NCBI RefSeq assembly: GCF_000974765.1
Contig: NZ_BBWU01000050.1
Coordinates: 1-41,340, forward strand
DNA: 41,340 nucleotides
From: Sphingomonas changbaiensis NBRC 104936
GTDB taxonomy: Bacteria; Pseudomonadota; Alphaproteobacteria; Sphingomonadales; Sphingomonadaceae
Direction: 5' to 3'
This document shows positions 1 through 16,102 of this stretch, one piece after another. A program made the translations under genes and the position numbers. How positions within the stretch are numbered: the stretch's first letter is position 1; every line of letters begins with the position of its first letter. The notes below the pieces were generated by a model that was not told the DNA's origin, did no database searches, and saw only the letters and a list, made by a program, of their open reading frames with translations.

Positions 1-24
1 TGAGCTCGACATTCGGGCTCCGTT

Positions 25-85
25 CCCCCTCACCCGGTCAGCGCGAGCGCTGACTCGACCTCTCCCCGTAGGGGAGAGGTGCTAC
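25..85. repeat. Intergenic palindromic repeat (CTCTCCCC family)
   Basis: Two hairpin units stand next to each other: TCAGCGC/GCGCTGA around 39-54, and CTCTCCCC-GTAG-GGGGAGAG around 61-78. The second unit has the same core as the repeat at 25597-25735. It lies just after the stop codon of the leftward gene at 93-1157, so it may also help end that transcript, although no T-run follows. Positions 1-24 contain nothing I can assign. Confidence 0.6.
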
Positions 86-92
86 TCCGCGC

Positions 93-1157
93 CTAAGCCC
101 GTTCCAGCACGTCGTGCAGGCGGGCTTCGGCGTCGCCTTCCGCGACGTCGATCTCGAAGGTCGCGGCGATGCGGCCTTCGCCGCCCAGCGGCAACGGATA
201 GCGGGCTTCGGCGACCAGGATCGGCGTGCCTGCCTCGTCCGGAAGGGCGACGCGCGTGTCCACGCTCCTGTCATCGCCCGGGGCAACGTCGACGGTCGCG
301 ATCTGCGCGCCCGAGCGCGCGTCGATCAACGCCTGTTCGCCTTCCGACGACTCGTTGCCGTTCAGCATCCAGGTCGAGATGCGCACGTCGTGGGCGGGGG
401 CATCGCCCGAGTTACTGACGGTTACCTCGACCTCCAGCGAATCCTCGGCGCGGATCGGTCGCAGGCCGATGTCGATCCAGGGCCGTCCGGCCTCGGCTTC
501 CGCGGTCGCGGGGATAGGAGCGACGGCGGCCGGCTGCTCAAAGACCGGCTCCTCGGCCAGCGTATCATAGCTGTCGTCATAGGCATGGGCTGCCGCGCGC
601 CGCCGGCGCGACACGAACAGGGCGACCAGCGCCAGGATCGCGATCAGAGGGATCGCCAGCATCGCCCAGGCAGCGCCGCTGCTGACCTCTCCGGTCGCGG
701 GCGGAGCGGCGGGGGCCGGGGCCGGAGCAGCGGGGGCGGCCGCTTCCGGCACGGTGGTCGCCGACGCGGTCGGCGACGGCTGGGGTGAAAGCGCTGCTGC
801 GGGAACGGCCGCAGCCGTCGCGGGCGCCGTAACGCTGGCGCTCCGTGTGTTGCGCGGGGGCGTCGAACGCGAGCGCTGCTCAGGAGCAGTGGCTGTCCGG
901 GTCGGCTCGGTCGCAGCTGTCTCGGGGGGCGGAGCAGGCGGCGGCGCGACTGTCTGCACCACCGGCGATTGCGGGGCGAAGCTGATCGTCGGCGATGCCG
1001 CCGGTGCCGGGGCCGGGGCAGGTGCCTCGGCGGGCGCCGGAACCGGCGTGATGGTGGGAGGGGTGACCGGCTGCGTGTCTTGCGCAGCGGCGGGGATCGC
1101 GGCACCAGCCAGCAACAGGCTGAAGGCGACCCGGTGAGCGGTGTGATTCTGTGTCAT
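93..1157 (-). CDS. Membrane-anchored Pro/Ala-rich protein of unknown function
   Basis: I do not recognise this 354-residue protein as a named family. Residues 1-25 look like a signal peptide ending in AAA before QD. Residues 29-157 are a low-complexity Pro/Ala/Thr linker. A hydrophobic segment spans about 162-182 and is followed by RRRR, which would put the C-terminal part in the cytoplasm if the N-terminus is exported. Residues 226-345 look like a beta-rich domain (VEVTVSNSGDAPAHDVRI), resembling the CARDB or Ig-like folds of some surface proteins; this is a guess from pattern only. The ATG at 1157 is preferred over the in-frame ATG at 1208 because it puts the signal peptide at the N-terminus and the earlier ATG lies by a palindrome. 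No strong ribosome-binding site is visible. It is divergent from rpoB. Confidence 0.75.
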   Translation of the reverse strand: MTQNHTAHRVAFSLLLAGAAIPAAAQDTQPVTPPTITPVPAPAEAPAPAPAPAASPTISFAPQSPVVQTVAPPPAPPPETAATEPTRTATAPEQRSRSTPPRNTRSASVTAPATAAAVPAAALSPQPSPTASATTVPEAAAPAAPAPAPAAPPATGEVSSGAAWAMLAIPLIAILALVALFVSRRRRAAAHAYDDSYDTLAEEPVFEQPAAVAPIPATAEAEAGRPWIDIGLRPIRAEDSLEVEVTVSNSGDAPAHDVRISTWMLNGNESSEGEQALIDARSGAQIATVDVAPGDDRSVDTRVALPDEAGTPILVAEARYPLPLGGEGRIAATFEIDVAEGDAEARLHDVLERA

Positions 1158-1189
1158 GGTCGCGCGGCAACGGCCATTTGGCTCGGCTG

Positions 1190-1206
1190 GTCGCAAGCGT
1201 TGCGAC
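1190..1206. promoter_or_regulatory. Perfect palindrome, possible operator
   Basis: GTCGCAA-GCG-TTGCGAC has perfect 7-bp arms around a 3-bp centre. It lies 33 bp upstream of the chosen start of the leftward gene at 93-1157, a usual place for a repressor site. No cognate regulator is encoded nearby, so the function is inferred from symmetry and position only. Confidence 0.4.
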
Positions 1207-1276
1207 AAGACGTGCTTGGACGCGGCCCGGCAGTTTCGCCATTGGACAATTTCGCCTTTACTTTCGCCGCGCCCCT

Positions 1277-1305
1277 TTGACAGGTCTACTTCACGTCCCT
1301 ATATC
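1277..1305 (+). promoter_or_regulatory. Sigma-70 promoter for rpoBC
   Basis: TTGACA at 1277-1282 is a perfect -35 hexamer. After exactly 17 bp follows TATATC at 1300-1305, a good -10. Transcription would start near 1312 and give a leader of about 165 nt before rpoB. The strength fits a gene that must be expressed at high level without the usual ribosomal-protein operon promoter. Confidence 0.7.
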
Positions 1306-1476
1306 GCGCCCTTCACCACAGTTTTCGGGAAATGGCTCGCAATGGCGCGGCGTGCCGAACGAATGGAAGACTGGTGGTTGCCCAGGACGCTTGGAGCTGC
1401 GGTTCTCTTGTCGAGGACACGCGGCTTTTTGCGTCCTGATCGCGTCCCGATTCTAACGGCGAGGCACTAAACCCCC

Positions 1477-5634
<4,158 letters not shown>

Positions 5635-5644
5635 CCGACCTTCT

Positions 5645-10027
<4,383 letters not shown>

Positions 10028-10046
10028 GGCTCAGGGCAACTGAACG

Positions 10047-10081
10047 AGGGCTCCGGCGGCGACGCTGGGGCCCTTTGTTTT
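10047..10081 (+). terminator. Rho-independent terminator of rpoBC
   Basis: AGGGCTCC (10047-10054) pairs with GGGGCCCT (10067-10074), with one G-U pair, around a 12-nt loop. It is followed by TTTGTTTT ending at 10081. It starts 20 nt after the rpoC stop codon. Confidence 0.7.
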
Positions 10082-10143
10082 GGGAACTCTGCGGAAAGCC
10101 GACGCGTCTTTGCAGCGATAGCTCGACGCGAGAGGCACTGACC

Positions 10144-10599
10144 ATGTCGAAGACCACCACCGACCATGACGAAATCCGCCGCTGGGCCGAAAGCAAGGGC
10201 GGCAAGCCCGCCGCCGTCGAGCGCACGCACGAAGACGGCGATGTCGGCATCATTCGGCTGATGTTCCCGGAGAACAGACAATCCGAGCACGGCTCACTGG
10301 TAGAGATCGGCTGGGACGAGTTCTTCAAGCAGTTCGATGAAGCGGAACTCGCGCTGATCTATGACGAGAACAGCATGTTCAGCAAGCTGATCGGCCGCGA
10401 CACCGCGGAGAAGCGCGCGCACGGCGACAATGACGCGTCGCGACACGAAAATCGCGGTCGTTCCGACAGCGGCGGCCGCTCCGACACCAGCGGCTCCCGA
10501 TCAGGCGACGGCGGCTCCGATCTCAAGTCCCGCGAATATGTGGGCGAGGATGGCAAGACGCATCACCACACGCATCCGTACATGAAGGAACACGGCTAG
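10144..10599 (+). CDS. Conserved hypothetical protein with Gly/Ser/Asp-rich, His-containing tail
   Basis: The protein has 151 residues. The N-terminal 75 residues (TTDHDEIRRWAESKGGKPA ... EIGWDEFFKQFDEAELALIYDE) match a small alphaproteobacterial family I recall only as hypothetical; some database entries label relatives as glucan-branching proteins, which nothing in this sequence supports. Residues from about 95 are low complexity (RSDSGGRSDTSGSRSGDGGS) and the end is HHHTHPYMKEHG. There is no signal peptide or membrane segment. The ATG at 10144 is chosen because GAGAGG precedes it at a suitable distance and the conserved N-terminus begins there. It follows the rpoC terminator, so it probably has its own promoter. 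Confidence 0.8.
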   Translation: MSKTTTDHDEIRRWAESKGGKPAAVERTHEDGDVGIIRLMFPENRQSEHGSLVEIGWDEFFKQFDEAELALIYDENSMFSKLIGRDTAEKRAHGDNDASRHENRGRSDSGGRSDTSGSRSGDGGSDLKSREYVGEDGKTHHHTHPYMKEHG

Positions 10600-10621
10600 G
10601 CGCGTCCACGAGCGTCACGTC

Positions 10622-10921
10622 TCAGCTCAGCAACGTCAGCAGCGCGAAGCCGGCGGGGAGAGCGAGCGCCGTCCCGAGCGCCAGGTCGAACACGCGCGCC
10701 GGAAGGATGCGGCGATCGCGGGTGACGGTTAGCAGGTCGGCAAGGCTCATCGACAGGATCGATGCGCCGCAGAGCGCAGTGACGGCGAGTGTCGCGACGA
10801 AGGCGCCGCGCACGCGATCCGGGCTGACCACATGAACGGGCCAGAGCAGCAGCGCGAGCACGGCGGCGATCAGGCCGAGCCGGATCGCGCGCGCCAATGT
10901 CCAGATCTCGCTCAGCCGCAT
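10622..10921 (-). CDS. Small integral membrane protein
   Basis: This unrecognised 99-residue protein has three predicted membrane segments: about 15-33 (LGLIAAVLALLLWPVHVV), 40-58 (AFVATLAVTALCGASILSM) and 78-97 (FDLALGTALALPAGFALLTLL). The loop between the second and third is basic (TVTRDRRILPAR). The ATG at 10921 is preferred over longer in-frame starts because AGGAG lies just upstream and the upstream extension is not protein-like. It converges on the gene at 10144-10599 and is divergent from the one at 11069. Confidence 0.7.
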   Translation of the reverse strand: MRLSEIWTLARAIRLGLIAAVLALLLWPVHVVSPDRVRGAFVATLAVTALCGASILSMSLADLLTVTRDRRILPARVFDLALGTALALPAGFALLTLLS

Positions 10922-11068
10922 GGCCGCTCTCCTGCGCGGCCGGAGCCGTTGGCGCAAGCGCCTGATCCGGGCCCGGTTTATCGCACGGCAGCAAGCGTCC
11001 GCCGCATCGGCGGGACCCCGGCAGCGCGGCCCTTGTTCACAAGGCGCCAAACCGAAGGGAGGCCCGTA

Positions 11069-11332
11069 ATGCGTACTGGATTCATCACATCGGCGCTGAT
11101 CGCATCGAGCATGGTCGCCGCCGCGCCGAGCGTCGCGCTCGCACAGACGACATCGTCGGCGGCCAAGCTGTCGGTCGCACACGCGCGCGCAGGCGCCCCG
11201 AGTGGCGACAGCCAGCTGGCCGGCGGAAGCGGCGGCGTCATAGCGCTCGCGCTGGTGGCGGGCATCGTCGCGATCGGCGTGCTGGCGGCGGTCAACAGCG
11301 ACGACAATGGCTCGTCGCCCGCCAGCCCCTAG
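11069..11332 (+). CDS. Small exported or membrane protein, unknown function
   Basis: This unrecognised 87-residue protein has a signal peptide (residues 1-25, ending AQ after VALA). A Gly-rich hydrophobic segment at about 54-76 (GGVIALALVAGIVAIGVLAAV) follows, and it ends with the acidic, Ser-rich NSDDNGSSPASP. Such short proteins with one Gly-rich helix are frequent in sphingomonads. The ATG has a good site (AGGGAGG) about 8 nt upstream. The stop codon lies within the shared hairpin at 11329-11350. Confidence 0.75.
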   Translation: MRTGFITSALIASSMVAAAPSVALAQTTSSAAKLSVAHARAGAPSGDSQLAGGSGGVIALALVAGIVAIGVLAAVNSDDNGSSPASP

Positions 11333-11350
11333 GGTGTGCACACACCCTAG
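11329..11350. terminator. Hairpin shared by two convergent stop codons
   Basis: CTAGGGTGTG and CACACCCTAG form a perfect 10-bp stem with CA in the centre. The left arm contains the TAG of the rightward gene (11330-11332). The right arm contains the TAG of leftward prs (11347-11349). It is placed as a bidirectional terminator, but no T-run follows on either strand, so Rho-independent action is uncertain. Confidence 0.6.
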
Positions 11351-12282
11351 TCGAACAGGCTCGAGACCGAGCTTTCGTCGGCGATCCGCTTGATCGCCTC
11401 GGCGAGAAGCGGCGCGATGGTGAGGGTGCGGATGCGCTTTGCCTGAGCGATGCTCTCCGTCGGGGCGATCGAGTCGGTGATGACCAGCTCCGTCAGGGTC
11501 GACCCGTCGACCCGCGCGACCGCCCCGCCCGACAAGACGCCGTGGCTGACATAGGCGACCACGTCCTCCGCGCCCGCCTCGCGCAGCGCGGCGGCGGCGT
11601 TGCAGAGCGTGCCCGCCGAATCGACGATATCGTCGATCAGCACGCAGAAGCGGCCCTCGACGTCGCCGATGATGTTCATGACTTCGGATTCGCCCGGCCG
11701 TTCCCGGCGCTTGTCGACGATGGCCAGCGGGGCGTTGTTGAGCCGCTTGGCGAGCGCACGCGCGCGTACCACGCCGCCCACGTCCGGTGAGACGACCGTC
11801 AGGTTCTGCGCCGGGAAGCGGGCGAGGATGTCGGCCGACATTACCGGCGCGGCGTAGAGGTTGTCGGTCGGGATATCGAAAAAGCCCTGGATCTGGCCGG
11901 CATGCAGGTCGACCGAAAGCACCCGGTTCGCGCCGGCGACGGTGATCAGGTTGGCGACGAGCTTGGCGGAAATGGGCGTGCGCGGGCCCGGCTTGCGGTC
12001 CTGCCGGGCATAGCCGAAATAGGGGATCACAGCGGTGATCCGCTTCGCCGACGCGCGTTTCAGCGCATCGATGCAGATCAGCAGCTCCATCAGATTGTCG
12101 TTCGCCGGAAAGCCGGTCGGCTGGACGATGAACACGTCCTCGCCGCGGACATTTTCGTGAATCTCGACGAACACTTCCTCGTCGGCGAAGCGGCGGACGC
12201 TCGCTTCGGTCAGCGGGATTTCCAGATAGTCCGCGATCGCCTGGGCGAGCGGCAGATTGGCGTTTCCGGATAGAAGCTTCAT
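11347..12282 (-). CDS. prs: Ribose-phosphate pyrophosphokinase (PRPP synthetase)
   Basis: It makes phosphoribosyl pyrophosphate from ribose 5-phosphate and ATP, the precursor of purines, pyrimidines, NAD, His and Trp. The 311-residue length is normal. Visible motifs are the FGYARQDRK flexible loop (89-97), the divalent-cation motif [12 protein letters not shown] (125-136) and the PRPP-binding loop [13 protein letters not shown] (214-226). It belongs to the bacterial class I group. The gene is divergent from nadE, which uses the PRPP-derived pathway to NAD, across a 98-bp gap with no strong promoter motif that I can see. Confidence 0.98.
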   Translation of the reverse strand: MKLLSGNANLPLAQAIADYLEIPLTEASVRRFADEEVFVEIHENVRGEDVFIVQPTGFPANDNLMELLICIDALKRASAKRITAVIPYFGYARQDRKPGPRTPISAKLVANLITVAGANRVLSVDLHAGQIQGFFDIPTDNLYAAPVMSADILARFPAQNLTVVSPDVGGVVRARALAKRLNNAPLAIVDKRRERPGESEVMNIIGDVEGRFCVLIDDIVDSAGTLCNAAAALREAGAEDVVAYVSHGVLSGGAVARVDGSTLTELVITDSIAPTESIAQAKRIRTLTIAPLLAEAIKRIADESSVSSLFD

Positions 12283-12380
12283 GGGCGTCCCGCTGTCACG
12301 ATTCTGTCGCGGTCCTTAGAGCGCGCGGGCGCCTACGGGAACCCTTCCTTGTCGAAACGAACGGTCCTAGATGCCGCCGC

Positions 12381-14036
12381 ATGACCGACCGGCTCCGCAT
12401 CGCCCTTGTCCAGATCAGCCAGCGCGTCGGCGATATCGCCGGCAACGCCGACACGATGCTTGCCTGGCGAAGCAAGGCCAAGGACGCGGACCTTGTCGTC
12501 TTTCCGGAGCTGCAGCTGATCGGCTACCCGCCCGAAGACCTGGTGCTGAAGCCGGCGCTGCACGGCCGCGCGGAACAGCAGCTGCAGCGGCTGGCCGAGG
12601 CGACGGCCGATGGCGGCCCGGCGATGATCGTCGGCACCGTTCGGGCGGAAGGCGACCGGCTCTTCAATACCCTCAACCTGCTCGACGGCGGCCGCATCGT
12701 CGCGACGACCCGGAAGCACGAGCTGCCCAATTACGGCACGTTCGACGAAAAGCGCTGGTTCACGCCGGGTCCATTGCCGCAGCCGATCGACTGGCGCGGG
12801 GTCAGGATCGGCCTGCCGATCTGCGAGGATATCTGGTTTCCGCCGGTCTGCGCGCATCTGAAGGCAGAAGGGGCGGATATCCTGATCTCGCCGCACGGCA
12901 GCCCCTATGAAATCGACAAGGACGATCTGCGGACCGGCGAAATCGCGGCGAAGCGGGTGGCCGAAACCGGCCTGCCGCTCGTCTTCCTGAACCGGGTCGG
13001 CGGGCAGGACGAGGTGGTGTTCGACGGCGCCTCGTTCGTGCTGAACGGCGACGGCACGCTCGCCCACCAGCTGCCGGACTGGGAAGAAAAGCTGGTGATG
13101 ACCGAGTGGGAGCGCACGGCGGACGGCTGGCGCTGCACGCCCGGAGAGATTCACGCGCTCGATCCCTATCCCGCCGACGCCTATCACGCGATGGTCGTGG
13201 GCCTACGCGACTATGTGAACGCGAACCGCTTTCCGGGCGTGGTGCTCGGCCTTTCCGGCGGCATCGACAGTGCTCTGTCGGCAGCGGTCGCGGTCGATGC
13301 GCTCGGCGCCGACCGCGTCTGGTGCGTGATGCTGCCGTCGCGCTTCACCTCGCAGGAATCGCTCGACGATGCGGCCGAATGCGCGCGCATGCTGGGCGTT
13401 CGCCTCGACACGATCCCGATCGGTCCGGCCGTCGCGGCGTTCGACGAGATGCTGGCGCCCAGCTTCGCCGGCCGCGAACCCGACCTGGCGGAAGAAAATA
13501 TCCAGGCGCGAATCCGCGGCGTGACGCTGATGGCGCTGTCGAACAAATTCGGCCCCATGCTGCTGACCACCGGCAACAAGAGCGAGATGTCGGTCGGCTA
13601 TGCGACGCTCTATGGCGACATGGCGGGCGGCTATTCGGTGCTGAAGGACGTCTACAAGACGGCGGTTTTCGAGCTCAGCCGCTGGCGCAACGCGAACCGC
13701 CCGGCGCTGGGCCTGGGCGACGACGGGCCGGTGATGCCGGAGCGCGTCATCGACAAGCCGCCCTCGGCCGAACTCCGAGCCGACCAGAAGGATTCGGATT
13801 CGCTGCCTCCCTATGACGTGCTCGATCCCATCCTGCACGGTCTGGTCGAGGAGGAATTGTCGGTCGATGCGGTCGCGTCCCGCGGCTTCGACCGCGACAC
13901 CGTCGCCCGGATCGAACGCCTGCTGTACGTCGCCGAATATAAGCGCCGCCAGGCGCCTCCCGGCGTCAAGCTCGGCAAGCGCAATTTCGGCCGCGACCGC
14001 CGCTATCCGATCACCAACGCGTTCCGGACCGCGTAG
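12381..14036 (+). CDS. nadE: Glutamine-dependent NAD+ synthetase
   Basis: This 551-residue enzyme converts nicotinate adenine dinucleotide to NAD+ using ammonia from glutamine. The N-terminal nitrilase-type glutaminase domain (about 1-265) has the catalytic triad E43, K112 and C148 (GLPICEDIW). The C-terminal synthetase domain has the ATP-pyrophosphatase loop SGGIDS at 292-297 and the later TTGNKSE motif. The two-domain form explains the length. No clear Shine-Dalgarno precedes the ATG at 12381. The toxin-antitoxin pair begins 50 bp downstream. Confidence 0.98.
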   Translation: MTDRLRIALVQISQRVGDIAGNADTMLAWRSKAKDADLVVFPELQLIGYPPEDLVLKPALHGRAEQQLQRLAEATADGGPAMIVGTVRAEGDRLFNTLNLLDGGRIVATTRKHELPNYGTFDEKRWFTPGPLPQPIDWRGVRIGLPICEDIWFPPVCAHLKAEGADILISPHGSPYEIDKDDLRTGEIAAKRVAETGLPLVFLNRVGGQDEVVFDGASFVLNGDGTLAHQLPDWEEKLVMTEWERTADGWRCTPGEIHALDPYPADAYHAMVVGLRDYVNANRFPGVVLGLSGGIDSALSAAVAVDALGADRVWCVMLPSRFTSQESLDDAAECARMLGVRLDTIPIGPAVAAFDEMLAPSFAGREPDLAEENIQARIRGVTLMALSNKFGPMLLTTGNKSEMSVGYATLYGDMAGGYSVLKDVYKTAVFELSRWRNANRPALGLGDDGPVMPERVIDKPPSAELRADQKDSDSLPPYDVLDPILHGLVEEELSVDAVASRGFDRDTVARIERLLYVAEYKRRQAPPGVKLGKRNFGRDRRYPITNAFRTA

Positions 14037-14037
14037 G

Positions 14038-14075
14038 TCGACAAAGAGAAGAATCTGGCCTATATTCTGGCCAGA
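14038..14075 (+). promoter_or_regulatory. Promoter and operator of the first toxin-antitoxin operon
   Basis: TCGACA at 14038-14043 and TATATT at 14061-14066 form a sigma-70-like pair with a 17-bp spacer. The -10 sits between the arms of the inverted repeat TCTGGCC (14054-14060) and GGCCAGA (14069-14075). A protein bound there would block the promoter, as expected for antitoxin autoregulation. The antitoxin start is 12 nt after the repeat, with AAGGA in between. Confidence 0.65.
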
Positions 14076-14086
14076 AAGGACGAGCC

Positions 14087-14347
14087 ATGCGTCACGTGCC
14101 TCTCGCAGCGTTCAAGGACAGAGCATCGGAATATATCGCTGCGGCGGAAAAGGGCGAGGAGATCATCATAACGCGCCATGGCAGGCCCGCCGCGAAACTG
14201 ACGACCGCGATTGATCGCGAGGAGCGCCAGCGGCGCGCACGCGAGGCGCTCGATCGCTTGATGGAGCATCGGGAGCGGATGCGGGCGGAAGGACGCACCG
14301 CGACCATCGAAGAAATGATCGCGTGGAAGAATGAAGGGCGCCCGTGA
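14087..14347 (+). CDS. Phd/YefM-type antitoxin
   Basis: This 86-residue protein is the likely antitoxin of the adjacent VapC. The N-terminal half has the Phd/YefM DNA-binding fold pattern: PLAAFKDRASEYIAAAEKGEEIIITRHGRPAAKL. The C-terminal half (about 45-86) is a charged helix rich in Arg and Glu, the part that normally wraps the toxin. An ATG with AAGGA upstream gives the start. Its stop codon overlaps the toxin start (GTGA at 14344-14347), as is normal for coupled pairs. The inverted repeat over the promoter supports self-repression. Confidence 0.92.
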   Translation: MRHVPLAAFKDRASEYIAAAEKGEEIIITRHGRPAAKLTTAIDREERQRRAREALDRLMEHRERMRAEGRTATIEEMIAWKNEGRP

Positions 14348-14760
14348 CCGGACTGGTTGTTGACGCCTCCGTTATGGGGCCGCTGATTGTTCCGGACGAA
14401 GGCGACGACCTTGTCCCCGCGGTGTTGAACGCACTGTTGGCGGGGGAGGCCCTGGTTCCTCTGCATTGGCGGCTCGAAGTCGCAAACCTGGCCCGCATGG
14501 CGGTTCGAAAAGGGCGCTTGACCGATCAAGCGCTGGTGGCCGTTTTCGACGATTTCCGCGACCTGAATGTCAGCGTCGATCCGGAGACGGACCGGCTCGC
14601 CTGGGGCGACAGCCTTGAACTGAGCCGTCGCCATGACCTCACTGCGTACGACGCTGCTTATCTTGAGCTGGCGATGCGAGCAGACCTGCCGCTGGCGACG
14701 CTGGATCGCCGGCTCCGCGGCGCAGCCCGTGCCGAGAAGGTGGAGCTTCTGCCTAAATGA
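14344..14760 (+). CDS. vapC: VapC-family PIN-domain toxin (probable tRNA or rRNA endonuclease)
   Basis: The 138-residue protein fits a full PIN domain. Candidate acidic metal ligands are D7 (VVDAS), E45 (WRLEVANLA), D103 (TAYDAAYLELA) and D121 (LATLDRRL), so the site looks intact. Toxins of this family generally cut specific tRNAs or rRNA when not held by antitoxin; the target here is unknown. The start is GTG at 14344, overlapping the antitoxin stop. Its own stop TGA (14758-14760) overlaps the ATG of gltX, so gltX is translated directly behind the toxin. Confidence 0.92.
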   Translation: MTGLVVDASVMGPLIVPDEGDDLVPAVLNALLAGEALVPLHWRLEVANLARMAVRKGRLTDQALVAVFDDFRDLNVSVDPETDRLAWGDSLELSRRHDLTAYDAAYLELAMRADLPLATLDRRLRGAARAEKVELLPK

Positions 14761-16091
14761 AAGTCACTACCCGCTTCGCGCCTTCCCCCACCGGCCGCGT
14801 TCATGTCGGCAATCTGCGGGCGGCGCTTCACAACTGGCTGTACGCGCGTCAGCAGGGTGGGCGCTTCCTGCTCAGGATCGACGATACCGACCGGGAGCGG
14901 TCGGAGGAGCGGTTCGTCGACGCGATCCGCGCCGATCTCGGCTGGCTCGGGCTCGATTGGGACGGGGAGGCGCGGCAGTCGGAGCGTTTCGCTCTGTACG
15001 AGGCGCGGTTCGAACAGCTGCGGGCTGCAGGCCGGGTCTATCCCTGCTTCGAGACGCCGCAGGAGCTTGAGCTGAAGCGCAAGGTGCAGCTCGGGCGCGG
15101 ACTGCCGCCGGTCTATGACCGCGCCGCGCTTACGCGCGGCGACGCGGAGCGGGCGCGGCTGGAGGCGGAAGGCCAGCGGCCGCACTGGCGCTTCAAACTC
15201 GATCATGATGCGCCGATCGAATGGGATGACCTGGTCCGCGGCCCCCAGCGCTTCGATCCGACGCTGATGAGCGATCCGGTGATCCGCCGCGCCGACGGGT
15301 CCTGGCTGTACCACCTGCCGTCGGTGATCGACGATATCGACCTGGGCATCACCCATGTCGTGCGCGGCGAGGACCATGTCTCCAACACCGCGGCGCAGGT
15401 GCAGATGTTCGAAGCGTTGGGCGCAAAGCCGCCGGCCTTTGCGCACGAGGCGCTGCTGACCGGTGCCGAGGGCAAATTGTCGAAGCGTCTGGGCGCGACC
15501 GATGTCGATCATTGGCGCGAGACCGGTGTCGAGCCGCTTGCGCTCGCCGCCAAGCTCGCGCGGATCGGCACCAGCCTCCCCGTCGAGCCGGTCGCCTCGA
15601 CCGCGCCGCTGATCGAACGGTTCGACTTCGCGACCTTCGGCCGTGCCCCCGCGCGGTTCGACGAGGCGGAGCTGGCGAAGCTCAACGCGCAGACCGTGCA
15701 CCTGCTGAGCTTCGCGCAGGTTGCCGATCGCCTGCCCGCCGGCATGGACGCGCGCGCGTGGGAAGCGGTGCGGCCGAACCTGGAGCGCGTGTCCGATGCC
15801 GCGGAGTGGTGGCACGTGATCGAAGGGCCGATTGCGGCTGAGATTGGCCTGGAGGATCGCGACTATCTCCACACTGCGGCCGAAGCTGCGGCACGGATCG
15901 ATTGGTCGGCCGACCCCTGGCATGCACTGACCGGCGCGCTGAAGGACACGACCGGTCGCAAGGGCAAGCCGCTGTTCCTGCCGCTGCGCCGTGCGCTCAC
16001 CGGGCTCGACCACGGCCCCGACATGGCGGTGCTGCTGCCGCTGATCGGGCGGGAGCGGGCATTGGAGCGGTTGCAGGCGGCTGCGGGCTGA
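14757..16091 (+). CDS. gltX: Glutamate-tRNA ligase
   Basis: It charges tRNA with glutamate. The 444-residue protein begins with the class I signature FAPSPTGRVHVGNLRAAL (residues 7-24), which contains the HIGH-like HVGN. The second signature is GKLSKRLG (239-246) in place of KMSKS. Alphaproteobacteria often carry two gltX copies, one of them misacylating tRNA-Gln; which this is cannot be told here. The ATG at 14757 overlaps the vapC stop (ATGA), and the protein start matches the family exactly, so the overlap is likely real. I see no separate promoter in the short space available; one inside vapC cannot be excluded. Confidence 0.97.
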   Translation: MKVTTRFAPSPTGRVHVGNLRAALHNWLYARQQGGRFLLRIDDTDRERSEERFVDAIRADLGWLGLDWDGEARQSERFALYEARFEQLRAAGRVYPCFETPQELELKRKVQLGRGLPPVYDRAALTRGDAERARLEAEGQRPHWRFKLDHDAPIEWDDLVRGPQRFDPTLMSDPVIRRADGSWLYHLPSVIDDIDLGITHVVRGEDHVSNTAAQVQMFEALGAKPPAFAHEALLTGAEGKLSKRLGATDVDHWRETGVEPLALAAKLARIGTSLPVEPVASTAPLIERFDFATFGRAPARFDEAELAKLNAQTVHLLSFAQVADRLPAGMDARAWEAVRPNLERVSDAAEWWHVIEGPIAAEIGLEDRDYLHTAAEAAARIDWSADPWHALTGALKDTTGRKGKPLFLPLRRALTGLDHGPDMAVLLPLIGRERALERLQAAAG

Positions 16092-16102
16092 GGCGAGAAA
16101 GC

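Larger units (their letters stand above)
1158..1476. other. Divergent intergenic region upstream of rpoB
   Basis: This 319-bp gap has no convincing gene. It holds the palindrome at 1190-1206 on the side of the leftward gene and a near-consensus sigma-70 promoter at 1277-1305 firing towards rpoB. The remaining roughly 165 bases would be the rpoB leader. Within it, AGGAC..CGC and GCGTCCT around 1415-1440 could pair weakly. Ribosomal protein genes rplJ and rplL, which usually sit upstream of rpoB in bacteria, are absent. Confidence 0.7.
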
